Positions 9,383 to 18,153 of a DNA stretch of 64,000 nucleotides are shown here, piece by piece (the stretch's first letter is position 1; each line of letters begins with the position of its first letter). The position numbers and the translations under genes are program-made. Origin of the DNA: Oscarella lobularis (lineage: Eukaryota; Porifera; Homoscleromorpha; Homosclerophorida; Oscarellidae); assembly GCF_947507565.1 (NCBI RefSeq), contig NC_089187.1, forward strand, positions 2,170,001 to 2,234,000, given 5' to 3'. The notes under the pieces were generated by a model that was not told the origin of the DNA, did no database searches, and saw only the letters and a program-made list of their open reading frames with translations.

Positions 9383-11790
9383 TTATGAAATCGAAAAGCG
9401 TTGCTTTACGTCTTCGCTTTCGCTTGATTCCGCTTTCTCTGCGACGCCGGTCTTCGTCGTTCCTTCTGCACCCAATTCGAGAAGTACCACAGCGTCGTCT
9501 TCAGTCGAAAGCTTCCTCTTCTTCGGTTCAATCAAACCGTTCGTTTCTCCCACAGAAGTCTTATCTCTTTCCGCGTATGTCCTCGCAGCAATGCCGCTGC
9601 TTTTTAGTTCAATCTCTCCACGGGAGTTCTGCAAAATCATCTGCTCGGTTACGGCTTCGTCTGAGTCGTTCCGACGTAGCAAAGTCGCGCACTTGCTTCG
9701 GTCGATGGAGAATCGATCGTCTCCCCAATTCGTCTCGTTATAAAGCGGGGCCTCGTTCAAGCACAATTGCAAGGGAAGCTCACATTTTAAAAAAGGGTGT
9801 AAAAGAGCCTTCGACGGACGTGCTCGGGAGTCTAATCTAATAATTGAAGACTCGATGATCAGACAAGCTAGCAAACTCACTTGGACAATAGCAAAGGAGA
9901 TGCGAAAGAAAATCGGCAAATTCTCGCTCCTGTCGTCCCTGACGTCTCATTTTGGAAAAGAACGCGTAGATCTTTTCCGACGCCGTAATACGGCACGAGT
10001 CTAAAATCAAAACGTAGGTGACGTCAGAACAGAAATTTCGTGCTAACCTTTAGGGTTCTCGAAACGAGGTGCAAGCAGTGTCGCAAATTTTCGCTTCTTG
10101 TAAAGAGAATCAGGTAGAGGACCAAGAAGACGAACCATCTAGGAAAAAAAGACTAGAATAATGATTAAGAAAATGCTGTCGTCATCACCTGGTCCAGTAT
10201 GTCTTGTTTTCGTCGTGCCTTAAACACGGGTCTTCCGACGTAGAGCTGTCACGGCAAACTAGAAGAGTGTACGCAAGGATTGATTATTTATCTGACCTCG
10301 AGGAGAATGCAGCCGACTGACCATACATCTATAGGGAGACCAATTTCAACTCCAAGAAGAACCTGCGTACCAGTAGAGTGCAAATTTAGACTATTGAGAA
10401 ATTCTCCTACCTCCGGTGCTCTGTACCACAAACTCTGAACGTCAAATTTTTCATAATACGGCTCAAGCTATGGAAACGATATCCCTTTATTCTCCATACT
10501 GGTATGATTTTCCTTACTTCAGATGGAGTGTTGTGAAGAGCATTGCCAAAGTCGATAACCTTAATCGAATTTTTTCTTGGTGCATCTGCACGTAAGACAA
10601 GCTGTTTTCTATGTACTTCGAAACACTGATAAAACACGCGTACCGTGTACAAATAATACGTTTTCTGGTTTCAAATCAGCGTGTATTATATTCAATCTAA
10701 ACATAGTCACAATTCCTCAACGCAGAAGCAAATGCTACAGCGTTTTTTACACAGAGAGATAGTTGAGAGCTGTCAGAACTTGAATAGAAATTTGTCTCAG
10801 AAATGTCATCCTCTAAAAAGTGCTAAGGGTCAAATTTCTAATCAATTAGTTAACCATTTACACAAACAAGTGTCTTATAGAAAGGGCAGTTCTTACCAAC
10901 CTTGGACTGGCAATCTTCTGCAGGAGGAATAACCTACAGTCCAATCTAATAACCCAATGCTCATCTATCTAGAATTGTTTTACTTCTATGCCATGACGCA
11001 GGCAACGAGATGATAGAAGTTCGTATACAAGACACGCGTGCCTGTCAAATAAAAATGCATTCTAGAAAAACAAAATATTATTTCTGCTCTAGACGACGTT
11101 TGGAAAAAATCATTTTCTCTTTCTTACAAGAAGTCGAATTATATGAGCAGATTCGCACGAATTCGATCGATTAATTTCTCTCATGTATTTGGCTTCCTAA
11201 AAAGAAGAGAGTCTTCTCAAAAAGAAAAATCGACTTTCTCCTATCAACGCAGTCTGACCAAAAATCCGAGACTTTTATTCTGAGAGTCGAAAATTTTAAC
11301 GCCAACACGTCTCCCACCCGACCAGAAAACATCCTCCAAAAGAACGCACTCAATATAAGAGTTTTTATCAAGACATAAATAAAGTGTACCTCGGCTTCAA
11401 TAAAAACAGCAAACGTTCCTTGACCGATAACGTCAACAATTCGATATCTCTCAGCCAACATAGCAGCTGCAGAGAGAAAAATCAAATCAATGCAAGATAG
11501 GATATGTAGGGTACGTATCTCACCTCGATGAATCTCAAAACGACCATTCGCTCCAGTACATCTACCTGCAACTGTACAATAACTCTCTTTGCGTTTCTAG
11601 GCCTCTTTCGAAACTTCGCTTCGTTACCGTAACGGTTTGGGCGCTTTTTCTTGCCGATTGATGCGTATAGAGCTTGGAGGCCTCCCGTTAGACGACCTGG
11701 GAGATTGACTTTGGGCAGCTGATCGATTGGAGCTCTGGACGAGTGCGAAAGAATCGGCGCGGTTTGGGTTGACGTCGCGCGCGACGAGTT
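9383..11790 (-). CDS. DYRK/HIPK-like CMGC protein kinase
   Basis: Serine/threonine (possibly dual-specificity) kinase with all catalytic landmarks visible. In order along the minus strand: basic N-terminal exon (LPKVNLPGRLTGGLQALYAS, about 11636-11720), GRCTGANGRFEIHR, the glycine loop VIGQGTFAVF (11387-11485), VAIK-type lysine in RRVGVKIF, helix-C Glu in EAKYMREI, LVYELL, HADLKPENVLF, VIDFGNA (DFG), LWYRAPEVLLG (APE) and DVWSVGCILLEL. The C-terminal exon (9383-9919) is a Glu/Lys/Ser-rich tail after LLHPFLKCELPLQ. The HADLKPEN and LWYRAPEVLLG motifs point to the DYRK/HIPK side of CMGC kinases, but it is not a close copy of a named member. The exact 5' end is unresolved: no ATG is in frame with the first coding exon. 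Its 5' third was duplicated downstream (see 14586-15260). Confidence 0.8.
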
Positions 11791-12072
11791 ACGTTGTTTT
11801 TTCGAATTGCTTAAACGCGGAACCGATCATTTTTCATAAAGCGATGCCTCGGGCGAGAGGACGGGGCGCTCGAAGGCACCAGCACGCGACGAAATTTCGA
11901 AACGAGATTTTGGCGAGCGCACGCTAAGACTGTTAGGATCGGAAGTCAGCTGCGGTCGCTGCGGCCGGCCGTCAGCTGCTGTATCCAGCGTAGGATGCAT
12001 AAAAGAAGACCTTTTTGTGCGGATGTGGTAGATAACACCTCACGTTCTATTACGTGATATCAAATCAAAATC

Positions 12073-13872
12073 ATGATGCGTCTCGCTTCTTTCCTTTGGC
12101 TTCTCTTGCCCAAAGTCGTCCATTCTCAGTGCACGGGCAGTGCTACGTACAAAGCCACATTCACCGCAATCTGGACGTCGTCGTCCCACCCAAAAGACTA
12201 TCCGACGCACTCTGCACATTGGTCGGGCGTTGTCGGCGGAAGTCACAATTCGGGCTACACAATGTGGAAACCGGGTGGAAAAGCGACGGCCGGAGTTAAG
12301 AACGTCGCCGAACGCGGCACTCAAAGCACCCTCGTGAACGAAATGAAAAGTGCTGGGAAGAATGTTCTCGATACGGTCACATGGTTCAGCCTTCCCTATG
12401 GTACAGGAACTCGCACTGGGGACATCGACCTTGACTCCGGCCACACTCTCGTTTCTCTCATCACGATGATCGCACCCAGTCCGGATTGGTTTGTCGGCGT
12501 GCATGACTACGATTTATGCAACGGATTGAAGTGGATACAGTCCGTCACCGTCGACCTCTTCCCGTACGATGCCGGCACGGACAGCGGACTCAAGTTCACT
12601 TCCGCCAACTCGGTGACCTCGCCCGCTGAACCGATTTATCGTCTCACCGGCACAATGCCAAACAACACGCAAAGTTCGTTCTTCGGATATAATCCCGTCA
12701 AGCCAATGGCGAGGTTTAACTTCGCACTTCAAAGTCGAACAACTCCTACCACTTCAACGATTGGGTGCAAAGAGACTGCTACGTACAGGGTTGAGTTTGA
12801 CGCGACGTGGAGTGCAAGCACTCATCCCGGACTTTTTCCCAGCAGGTACCAGCCCAATTGGTTAAACATGGTTGTCGCCACTCACAATTCCGACTACACT
12901 ATGTGGACTGCAGGAATCAAATCCACGAGCGGAGTCAAGTTCTTCGCAGAAGTTGGCGCCACGTGGATCCTCGTCAGCGAACTTAGAAACGCGGGTTCGA
13001 ACGTCGGCAAGCAGGGAGTCGGACCAATAATCCCTGCAACAGGAAAAACAAGCGTTCAACTCGAAGTCGACGCAGCTCATCCACTCGTCTCCGCTATAAC
13101 GAAGATGGGGCCGAGTCCCGATTGGTTCACCGGCGTACACGACATCGACGTATGCCCCGACGGCTCGTGGGCTTCTATCGTACGAGACGCCTTGCTCTAC
13201 GACGCTGGAACAGATAGCGGCAAAAACTTCACGTCGTCCAACCAAGCAACGAATCCGCCACAGAATATTTTCCGTATTACCAGTTCAACCCCGGGCGTTT
13301 TCAGTGGTAAAAACATTGCACCGTTCGGTAAATTCACGCTGAGGCGAGTCGGCGGACCGCGAGGAGCGTGCACGGCGGAGGGATCCCCGTCATACGACAT
13401 CACGTTTACGGCGACGTGGACGGCGGAAAGCCACCCGGGGCTCTATCCGAGCAACGCTCACTGGTCGCGAACAGTCGCGGCGAGTCACAACGGCAACTAC
13501 GTCATGTGGACGAGCGGCGCGACGGCGACGCGCGGCGTTAAGGACGTCGCCGAACGAGGCGACGTCGATGTGCTCGAGGACGAGTTGGACGCCCAAAAGA
13601 CGGCGGGAAACGTGAGGGATCACGATACGACGAGCTCCATTGGATCGTCCGGTACGGGCACTCGTACGGCGACCATCGTCGTCGATAAGGATCATCCGCT
13701 CGTTTCCAGTATAACCATGATAGCGCCGAGTCCGGATTGGTTCGTTGGGATTCACGACGTTTCTCTATGCGAGGGGAGCGAGTGGAAAACGGGGCCGATT
13801 AAGATGTCGTTGCGGCTCTACATGATGCCGGCACTGACAGGGGAGAGAACTTCGACTCTGCTAACCAAGTGA
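12073..13872 (+). CDS. secreted triple Spondin_N protein, copy 1, frameshifted
   Basis: Single-exon gene. A signal peptide (MMRLASFLWLLLPKVVHSQ) is followed by Spondin_N-type domains at residues of about 20-215, 232-430 and 440-599. Each contains the family's IAPSPDWFVGV-like core, a D-x-C motif, and a YDAGTDSG block. In domain 3 the YDAGTDSG block is destroyed: relative to copy 2 there are two extra bases at about 13821-13823 (CATGATGCC instead of CGATGCC). The frame ends at TGA 13872 with an unrelated tail, while the original frame continues intact to 14060, including the hydrophobic C-terminus typical of a GPI-anchor signal. The protein would therefore be released instead of membrane-attached. 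It also lacks the Ser/Thr/Pro linker between domains 1 and 2 found in copy 2. A sequencing error is possible. Confidence 0.85.
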   Translation: MMRLASFLWLLLPKVVHSQCTGSATYKATFTAIWTSSSHPKDYPTHSAHWSGVVGGSHNSGYTMWKPGGKATAGVKNVAERGTQSTLVNEMKSAGKNVLDTVTWFSLPYGTGTRTGDIDLDSGHTLVSLITMIAPSPDWFVGVHDYDLCNGLKWIQSVTVDLFPYDAGTDSGLKFTSANSVTSPAEPIYRLTGTMPNNTQSSFFGYNPVKPMARFNFALQSRTTPTTSTIGCKETATYRVEFDATWSASTHPGLFPSRYQPNWLNMVVATHNSDYTMWTAGIKSTSGVKFFAEVGATWILVSELRNAGSNVGKQGVGPIIPATGKTSVQLEVDAAHPLVSAITKMGPSPDWFTGVHDIDVCPDGSWASIVRDALLYDAGTDSGKNFTSSNQATNPPQNIFRITSSTPGVFSGKNIAPFGKFTLRRVGGPRGACTAEGSPSYDITFTATWTAESHPGLYPSNAHWSRTVAASHNGNYVMWTSGATATRGVKDVAERGDVDVLEDELDAQKTAGNVRDHDTTSSIGSSGTGTRTATIVVDKDHPLVSSITMIAPSPDWFVGIHDVSLCEGSEWKTGPIKMSLRLYMMPALTGERTSTLLTK

Positions 13873-14060
13873 CCTCTCCTCAGGAAACGATCTTTTTGAT
13901 TGCGAGCCAGACGCCTGGTGTGTTTTCTGGAAAGAACTACACTTCGTTTGGCGAGATGACGATTACCATGAGTGGGGCGAGCCGATCTGCTGCGATCAGT
14001 GCGTCGATGGTGATTCTTTTGCTCGTCGTTCAGCAGCTCGTTTTGAGACTTCTGGCGTAG
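13873..14060 (+). pseudogene. out-of-frame C-terminal end of spondin copy 1
   Basis: After the frameshift the ancestral frame still encodes the end of Spondin_N domain 3 (QTPGVFSGKNYTSFGEMTI) and a hydrophobic tail ending LLVVQQLVLRLLA, nearly identical to copy 2. Preservation of this frame suggests a recent lesion or a sequence error. Confidence 0.75.
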
Positions 14061-14098
14061 GAATTCCTTTCTTGCTGACCGTCTGTTTTGCCTTCGTA

Positions 14099-14152
14099 AT
14101 TCTGTCTGCTTTCGTACTTCTGTCTGCTTTCGTACTTCTGTCTGCTTTCGTG
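14099..14152 (+). repeat. 18-bp tandem repeat, three units
   Basis: TTCTGTCTGCTTTCGTAC occurs twice and a third time with a changed end, directly after spondin copy 1. Unit 2 has a single equivalent near 17780, so the expansion followed the segmental duplication. Confidence 0.8.
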
Positions 14153-14159
14153 TCTGTTG

Positions 14160-14245
14160 TTGCTGTGTTTCGTCGTTTCGTGTTAAGCTCCAATGATCAT
14201 TGATGGAAGAAAGGCTTACAGTTCAAACGAGTTCAGCTTACACAA
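14160..14245. repeat. segment inverted relative to the other duplication unit
   Basis: This segment matches 17808-17905 in reverse complement (for example TTCGTCGTTTCGTG versus CACGAAACGACGAAAC-like, and CAGTTCAAACGAGTTCAG versus CTGAACTCGTTTGAACTG), while the flanks on both sides match in direct orientation. It is a small local inversion in one unit, bounded by short AGCTT/AAGCT motifs. Confidence 0.7.
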
Positions 14246-14260
14246 GTTCTCGCGTGATTT

Positions 14261-14578
14261 ACCTCATTCATGATGGGAGCGCCCTTAACGAAGTCATCTC
14301 AGTCGTTGTCTGTGAAAACGCGCTATCAGCACAAGTGCGACACTCACTGAAGACTTTCCATTCATACGCACTACAATTTCGGTCCACTTGCACTAAAAGA
14401 GAGAAAACATCCAAGTTTCATCTTCTAAAAAATTGAATGGTCTGCTTTATTAAATTGATAGTTATTAAAATAGTACCAAGGATGATTGATTGTGAGGTAG
14501 ATGCTAGCAGACGACGAAGACCGGACAAAAACGAAAACACCAAAACGTCAAACAGACGACACCTAACAAAGAGCCCTC
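14261..14578. other. spacer between duplication units
   Basis: 3' flank of spondin copy 1, matching 17915-18125 of unit 2 in patches (CTCGCGTGATTTACCT, GTGCGACACTCACTGAAGAC, CACTTGCACTAAAAGAGA). No gene seen. Confidence 0.5.
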
Positions 14579-14585
14579 CTATTCA

Positions 14586-15260
14586 GAAGTCGAATTATGT
14601 GACCAGATTCGAACAAATTCGATCGATTGATTTCTCTCATGTATTTGGCTTCCTAAAAATAAGAGAGTCTTCTTAAAAAGAAAAATCGACTTTCTCCTAT
14701 CAACGCAGTCTGACCAAAAATCCGAGACTTTTATTCTGAGAGTCGAAAATTTTAACGCCAACACGTCTCCCACCCGACCAGAAAACATTCCGACGAGCGA
14801 ACTGAAGAGTTTATCTAGACATAAACAAAGTGTACCTCGGCTTCAATAAGAACAGAAACGTTCCTTGACCGATAACGTCAACAATTCGATATCTCTCAGC
14901 AGCTGCAGAGAGAAAAATCGAATCAATGCAAGATAGGACATGTAGCCTAGGGTACGTATTGAGCTCACCTCGATGAATCTCAAAACGACCATTAGCTCCA
15001 GTACATCTACCTGCAACTGTACAATAACTCTCTTTGCGTTTCTAGGCCTCTTTCGAAACTTCGCTTCGTTACCGTAACGGTTTGGGCGCTTTTTCTTGCC
15101 GATTGATGCGTATAGAGCTTGGAGGCCACCCGTTGGACGACCTGTGAGATTGACTTTGGGCAGATGATCGATTGGAGCTCTGGAAGAGTGCGAGAGAATC
15201 GGCGCGGTTTGGGTTGACGTCGCGCGCGACGAATTACGTTGTTTTTTCGAATTGCTTAAA
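14586..15260 (-). pseudogene. truncated 5' fragment of the kinase gene
   Basis: Duplicate of the kinase's first exons, without the catalytic-loop, DFG and C-lobe exons. It carries disabling changes: a one-base loss in the glycine-loop exon (near 14850, GGAACGTTTCTG versus GGAACGTTTGCTG) shifts the frame, and about 10 bp including the internal ATG/Leu-Ala codons are missing near 14898. The upstream exon and promoter remain almost identical, so this promoter may still drive transcripts divergently from spondin copy 2. Confidence 0.8.
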
Positions 15261-15522
15261 CGCGGAACCGATCATTTTTCATAAAGCGATGCCTCGGGCG
15301 AGAGGACGGGGCGCTCGAAGGCACCAGCACGCGACGAAATTTCGAACGAGACTTTGGCGAGCGCACGCTAAGACTAATAAAGACCATTAGCTCCATGCTA
15401 ATGGAGCTTGTTGAAGAGAAGCCATGCAAAATAGAAAGATCTTTTGTCACTGATGCTGATGTGAGAAATGCCGTTTAGGTTCTTCGAAGGGGTCATCGTG
15501 GTAGGTAACACGTCACGTTCTA

Positions 15523-15530
15523 TCACGTGA
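15523..15530. promoter_or_regulatory. palindromic E-box before spondin copy 2
   Basis: TCACGTGA lies 7 bp before the ATG of spondin copy 2. The same position in copy 1 (12050-12057) reads TTACGTGA, so the CACGTG core is intact in only one copy. Confidence 0.4.
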
Positions 15531-15537
15531 TACCAAA

Positions 15538-17733
15538 ATGAGTATCGCCACTTTCATCTTACTTTTTTCCTTGGCTACCGTCGTCCATTCTCAGTGCACG
15601 GGCAGTACTACGTATACGGCCACGTTCACCGCAGTTTGGACGTCGTCGTCCCACCCAAACGACTATCCGACGAGCTCCGCACATTGGTCGGGCGTTGTCG
15701 GCGGAAGTCACGATTCGAGCTACACAATGTGGAAACCAGGTGGAAAAGCGACGGCTGGAGTTAAGGAAGTCGCCGAAACTGGCGGTCAAAGCACACTCGT
15801 GAACGAAATGAAGAGTGCTGGGAATAGTGTTCTCGATACGGTCGCATGGTCCGGCCTTAGCCCTGGTACAGGAACTCGCACTGGGGACATCGACCTTGAC
15901 TCCAGCCACACTCTCGTTTCTCTCATCACGATGATTGCACCGAGTCCGGATTGGTTTGTCGGCGTGCATGACTACGATTTATGCAGCGGATCGAAGTGGG
16001 TACAGTCCGTCACCGTCCAACTCTTTCCGTACGATGCCGGCACGGACAGCGGACTCAAGTTCCGTTCCGCCGACTCGGCGACCTCGCCCGCTGAACCGAT
16101 TTATCGTCTCACCGGCACAATGCCAAACAACACGCTAAGTTCCTTCTTCGGATATAATCCTGTCCAACCGATGGCGAGGTTTAACTTCGCGCTTAAAAGT
16201 CGAACAACTCCTAGCACATCAACGACCACTCCGCCGCCAGTTACCAGCAAAGGACCTGTCGCTTCAACACAGGCACTACTTAATAATAATAATCAAACGG
16301 ATTCTCCTACGACCAATCAAAAGATGGCTTCTCCTTCGACGACCAATCAAAATCAAAAGACAACTTCTCCTCCAACGAGCCCAAAGATGACGTTTCCTCC
16401 GACTGGGTGCAAAGAGACGGGCACTGCTACGTATATCATTGAGTTCGATTCGACGTGGAGTGCAAGCACTCATCCCGGACTTTTTCCCAGCGGCAACAAT
16501 CCCCATTGGTCTTCCCTGGTTGTCGCCACGCACAATTCCGACTACACTATGTGGACTACGGGAATCAAATCCACGCCCGGAGTCAAAGCTGTCGCTGAAT
16601 TCGGCGGCACGGGCACCCTCCTTGGCGAACTTAGAAACGCGGGTTTGAACGTCGGAAAGTGGGGAGTCGGACGAGGAATCGGTGCAGCAGGAAAAATAAG
16701 CGTTCAACTCGAAGTCGACGCAGCTCATCCACTCATCTCCGCCGTAACGATGATAGCGCCTAGTCCCGATTGGATCAGCGGCGTACACGACATCGACGTG
16801 TGCCCAGACGGCTCCTGGACTTCTTCTATTGTACGAGACGCCTTGCTCTACGACGCTGGAACAGACAGCGGCGAAGACTTCACGTCGCGCAACCAAGCAA
16901 CGAATCCACCACAGAATATATTCCTTATTACCAGTTCAACTCCAGGCGTTTTCAGTGGTAAAAACATTGCACCGTTTGGTAAAATCACGCTGAGGCGAGT
17001 CGGCGGACCGACCGGCGGACCGACCGGCGGACCGTCAGGAGCGTGCACCGCGGAGGGATCTCCCTTGTACGACATCACGTTTACGGCGACGTGGACGGCG
17101 GAAAACCACCCGGGGCTCTATCCGAGCAACGCTCACTGGTCGCGAACGGTCGCGGCGAGTCACAACGGTGACTACGTCATGTGGACGCGCGGCGCGACGG
17201 CGACGCGCGGCGTTAAGGACGTCGCCGAACGAGGCGACGTCGATGTGCTCGAGGACGAGTTGGACGCTCAGAAAACGGCGGGAAACGTGAGGGATCGCGA
17301 TACGACGGGCTCCATTGGATCGTCCGGTACGGGCACTCGTACGGCGACTGTCGTCGTCGATAAGGATCATCCGCTCGTTTCCAGTATAACCATGATAGCG
17401 CCGAGTCCGGATTGGTTCGTTGGGATTCACGACGTTTCTGTATGCGAGGGGAATAAATGGAAAACGGAGCCGATTAAGATGTCGTTGCTGCTCTACGATG
17501 CCGGCACTGACAGCGGGGAAAACTTCGACTCTGCTAACCAAGTGACTTCTCCGCAGGGAACGATCTTTTTGATTACGAGCCAGACGCCTGGTGTGTTTTC
17601 TGGAAAGAACTACAAGCCGTTTGGCGAGATGACGATTGCCATGAGCGGTGCGAGCCGATCTGCTGCGATCGGCGCGTCGATGGTGATTCTTTTGCTCGTC
17701 GTTCAGCAGCTTGTTTTGAGACTTCTGGCGTAG
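15538..17733 (+). CDS. triple Spondin_N protein, copy 2, probably GPI-anchored
   Basis: Intact single-exon gene of 731 aa. Signal peptide at residues 1-19 (ends VVHSQ). Spondin_N domain 1 is at about 20-215, then a Ser/Thr/Pro/Asn-rich linker at about 222-285 (repeats of SPTTNQK type, probably O-glycosylated). Domain 2 is at about 288-480, a GGPTGGPTGGPSG spacer follows, domain 3 is at about 497-690, and a 25-residue hydrophobic C-terminus follows SGASRSAA, as expected for a GPI signal. Each domain has PSPDW, DAGTDSG and TPGVFSGKN-like motifs. Spondin_N is known from F-spondin and mindin, where it mediates matrix and receptor contacts. A protein of three such domains without TSP1 repeats is unusual. 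Nothing indicates an intron. Confidence 0.9.
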   Translation: MSIATFILLFSLATVVHSQCTGSTTYTATFTAVWTSSSHPNDYPTSSAHWSGVVGGSHDSSYTMWKPGGKATAGVKEVAETGGQSTLVNEMKSAGNSVLDTVAWSGLSPGTGTRTGDIDLDSSHTLVSLITMIAPSPDWFVGVHDYDLCSGSKWVQSVTVQLFPYDAGTDSGLKFRSADSATSPAEPIYRLTGTMPNNTLSSFFGYNPVQPMARFNFALKSRTTPSTSTTTPPPVTSKGPVASTQALLNNNNQTDSPTTNQKMASPSTTNQNQKTTSPPTSPKMTFPPTGCKETGTATYIIEFDSTWSASTHPGLFPSGNNPHWSSLVVATHNSDYTMWTTGIKSTPGVKAVAEFGGTGTLLGELRNAGLNVGKWGVGRGIGAAGKISVQLEVDAAHPLISAVTMIAPSPDWISGVHDIDVCPDGSWTSSIVRDALLYDAGTDSGEDFTSRNQATNPPQNIFLITSSTPGVFSGKNIAPFGKITLRRVGGPTGGPTGGPSGACTAEGSPLYDITFTATWTAENHPGLYPSNAHWSRTVAASHNGDYVMWTRGATATRGVKDVAERGDVDVLEDELDAQKTAGNVRDRDTTGSIGSSGTGTRTATVVVDKDHPLVSSITMIAPSPDWFVGIHDVSVCEGNKWKTEPIKMSLLLYDAGTDSGENFDSANQVTSPQGTIFLITSQTPGVFSGKNYKPFGEMTIAMSGASRSAAIGASMVILLLVVQQLVLRLLA

Positions 17734-18153
17734 GAATTCCGAGGGATTTCTTTTCATTGTTGACCTGTCTGTTTTGTGTTCTGTCTGCTTTTGTGTCTCA
17801 TTGCTATGTAAGCTCTGAACTCGTTTGAACTGTGAGCGTTTTCTTCCGTCATTGGAGCTTCGGTAGCTGAAATACGAAACGACGAAACGCAGTCGTTGGT
17901 AAGCTCTCGCGTGATTTACCTGGTTACAATTTACATTAATTAATTAATCAATGGGGAGCGCACTTGCGAAATCTTCTCAGTCGCTATCAGTGAAACGACA
18001 ATTTTTTTAAGTGCGACACTCACTGAAGACCTTTCATTCATGCACACTACAAATTCCATTCACTTGCACTAAAAGAGAAAACATCCAACGAAAACACCGA
18101 AACGTCAGACGACACTTAACAAAAGCCTTAATTGAAGCGTTTCCTCTTCAGAA

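Larger units (their letters stand above)
11131..14578. repeat. segmental tandem duplication, unit 1
   Basis: Starting inside a kinase exon at about 11131 and ending at about 14578, this block is repeated head to tail from about 14586. The unit holds the 5' exons and promoter region of the kinase, the divergent promoter, a Spondin_N gene and its 3' flank. Long stretches (for example 11225-11330, 11555-11920 and the spondin coding sequence) are nearly identical to unit 2. Confidence 0.9.
14586..18125. repeat. segmental tandem duplication, unit 2
   Basis: Second copy of the block at 11131-14578. It begins in what was a kinase exon (TCGAATTATGTGACCAGATTCG versus TCGAATTATATGAGCAGATTCG) and ends next to the polyamine oxidase gene. 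It differs by a 10-bp loss and single-base indels in the kinase part, linker insertions in the spondin gene, and a small inversion downstream. Confidence 0.9.

Noticed and set aside
15559-17757. Long antisense frames over both spondin genes (also 12040-13755)
   Set aside because: They mirror codon bias of the sense genes, recur in both copies only because the DNA is duplicated, and show no domain.
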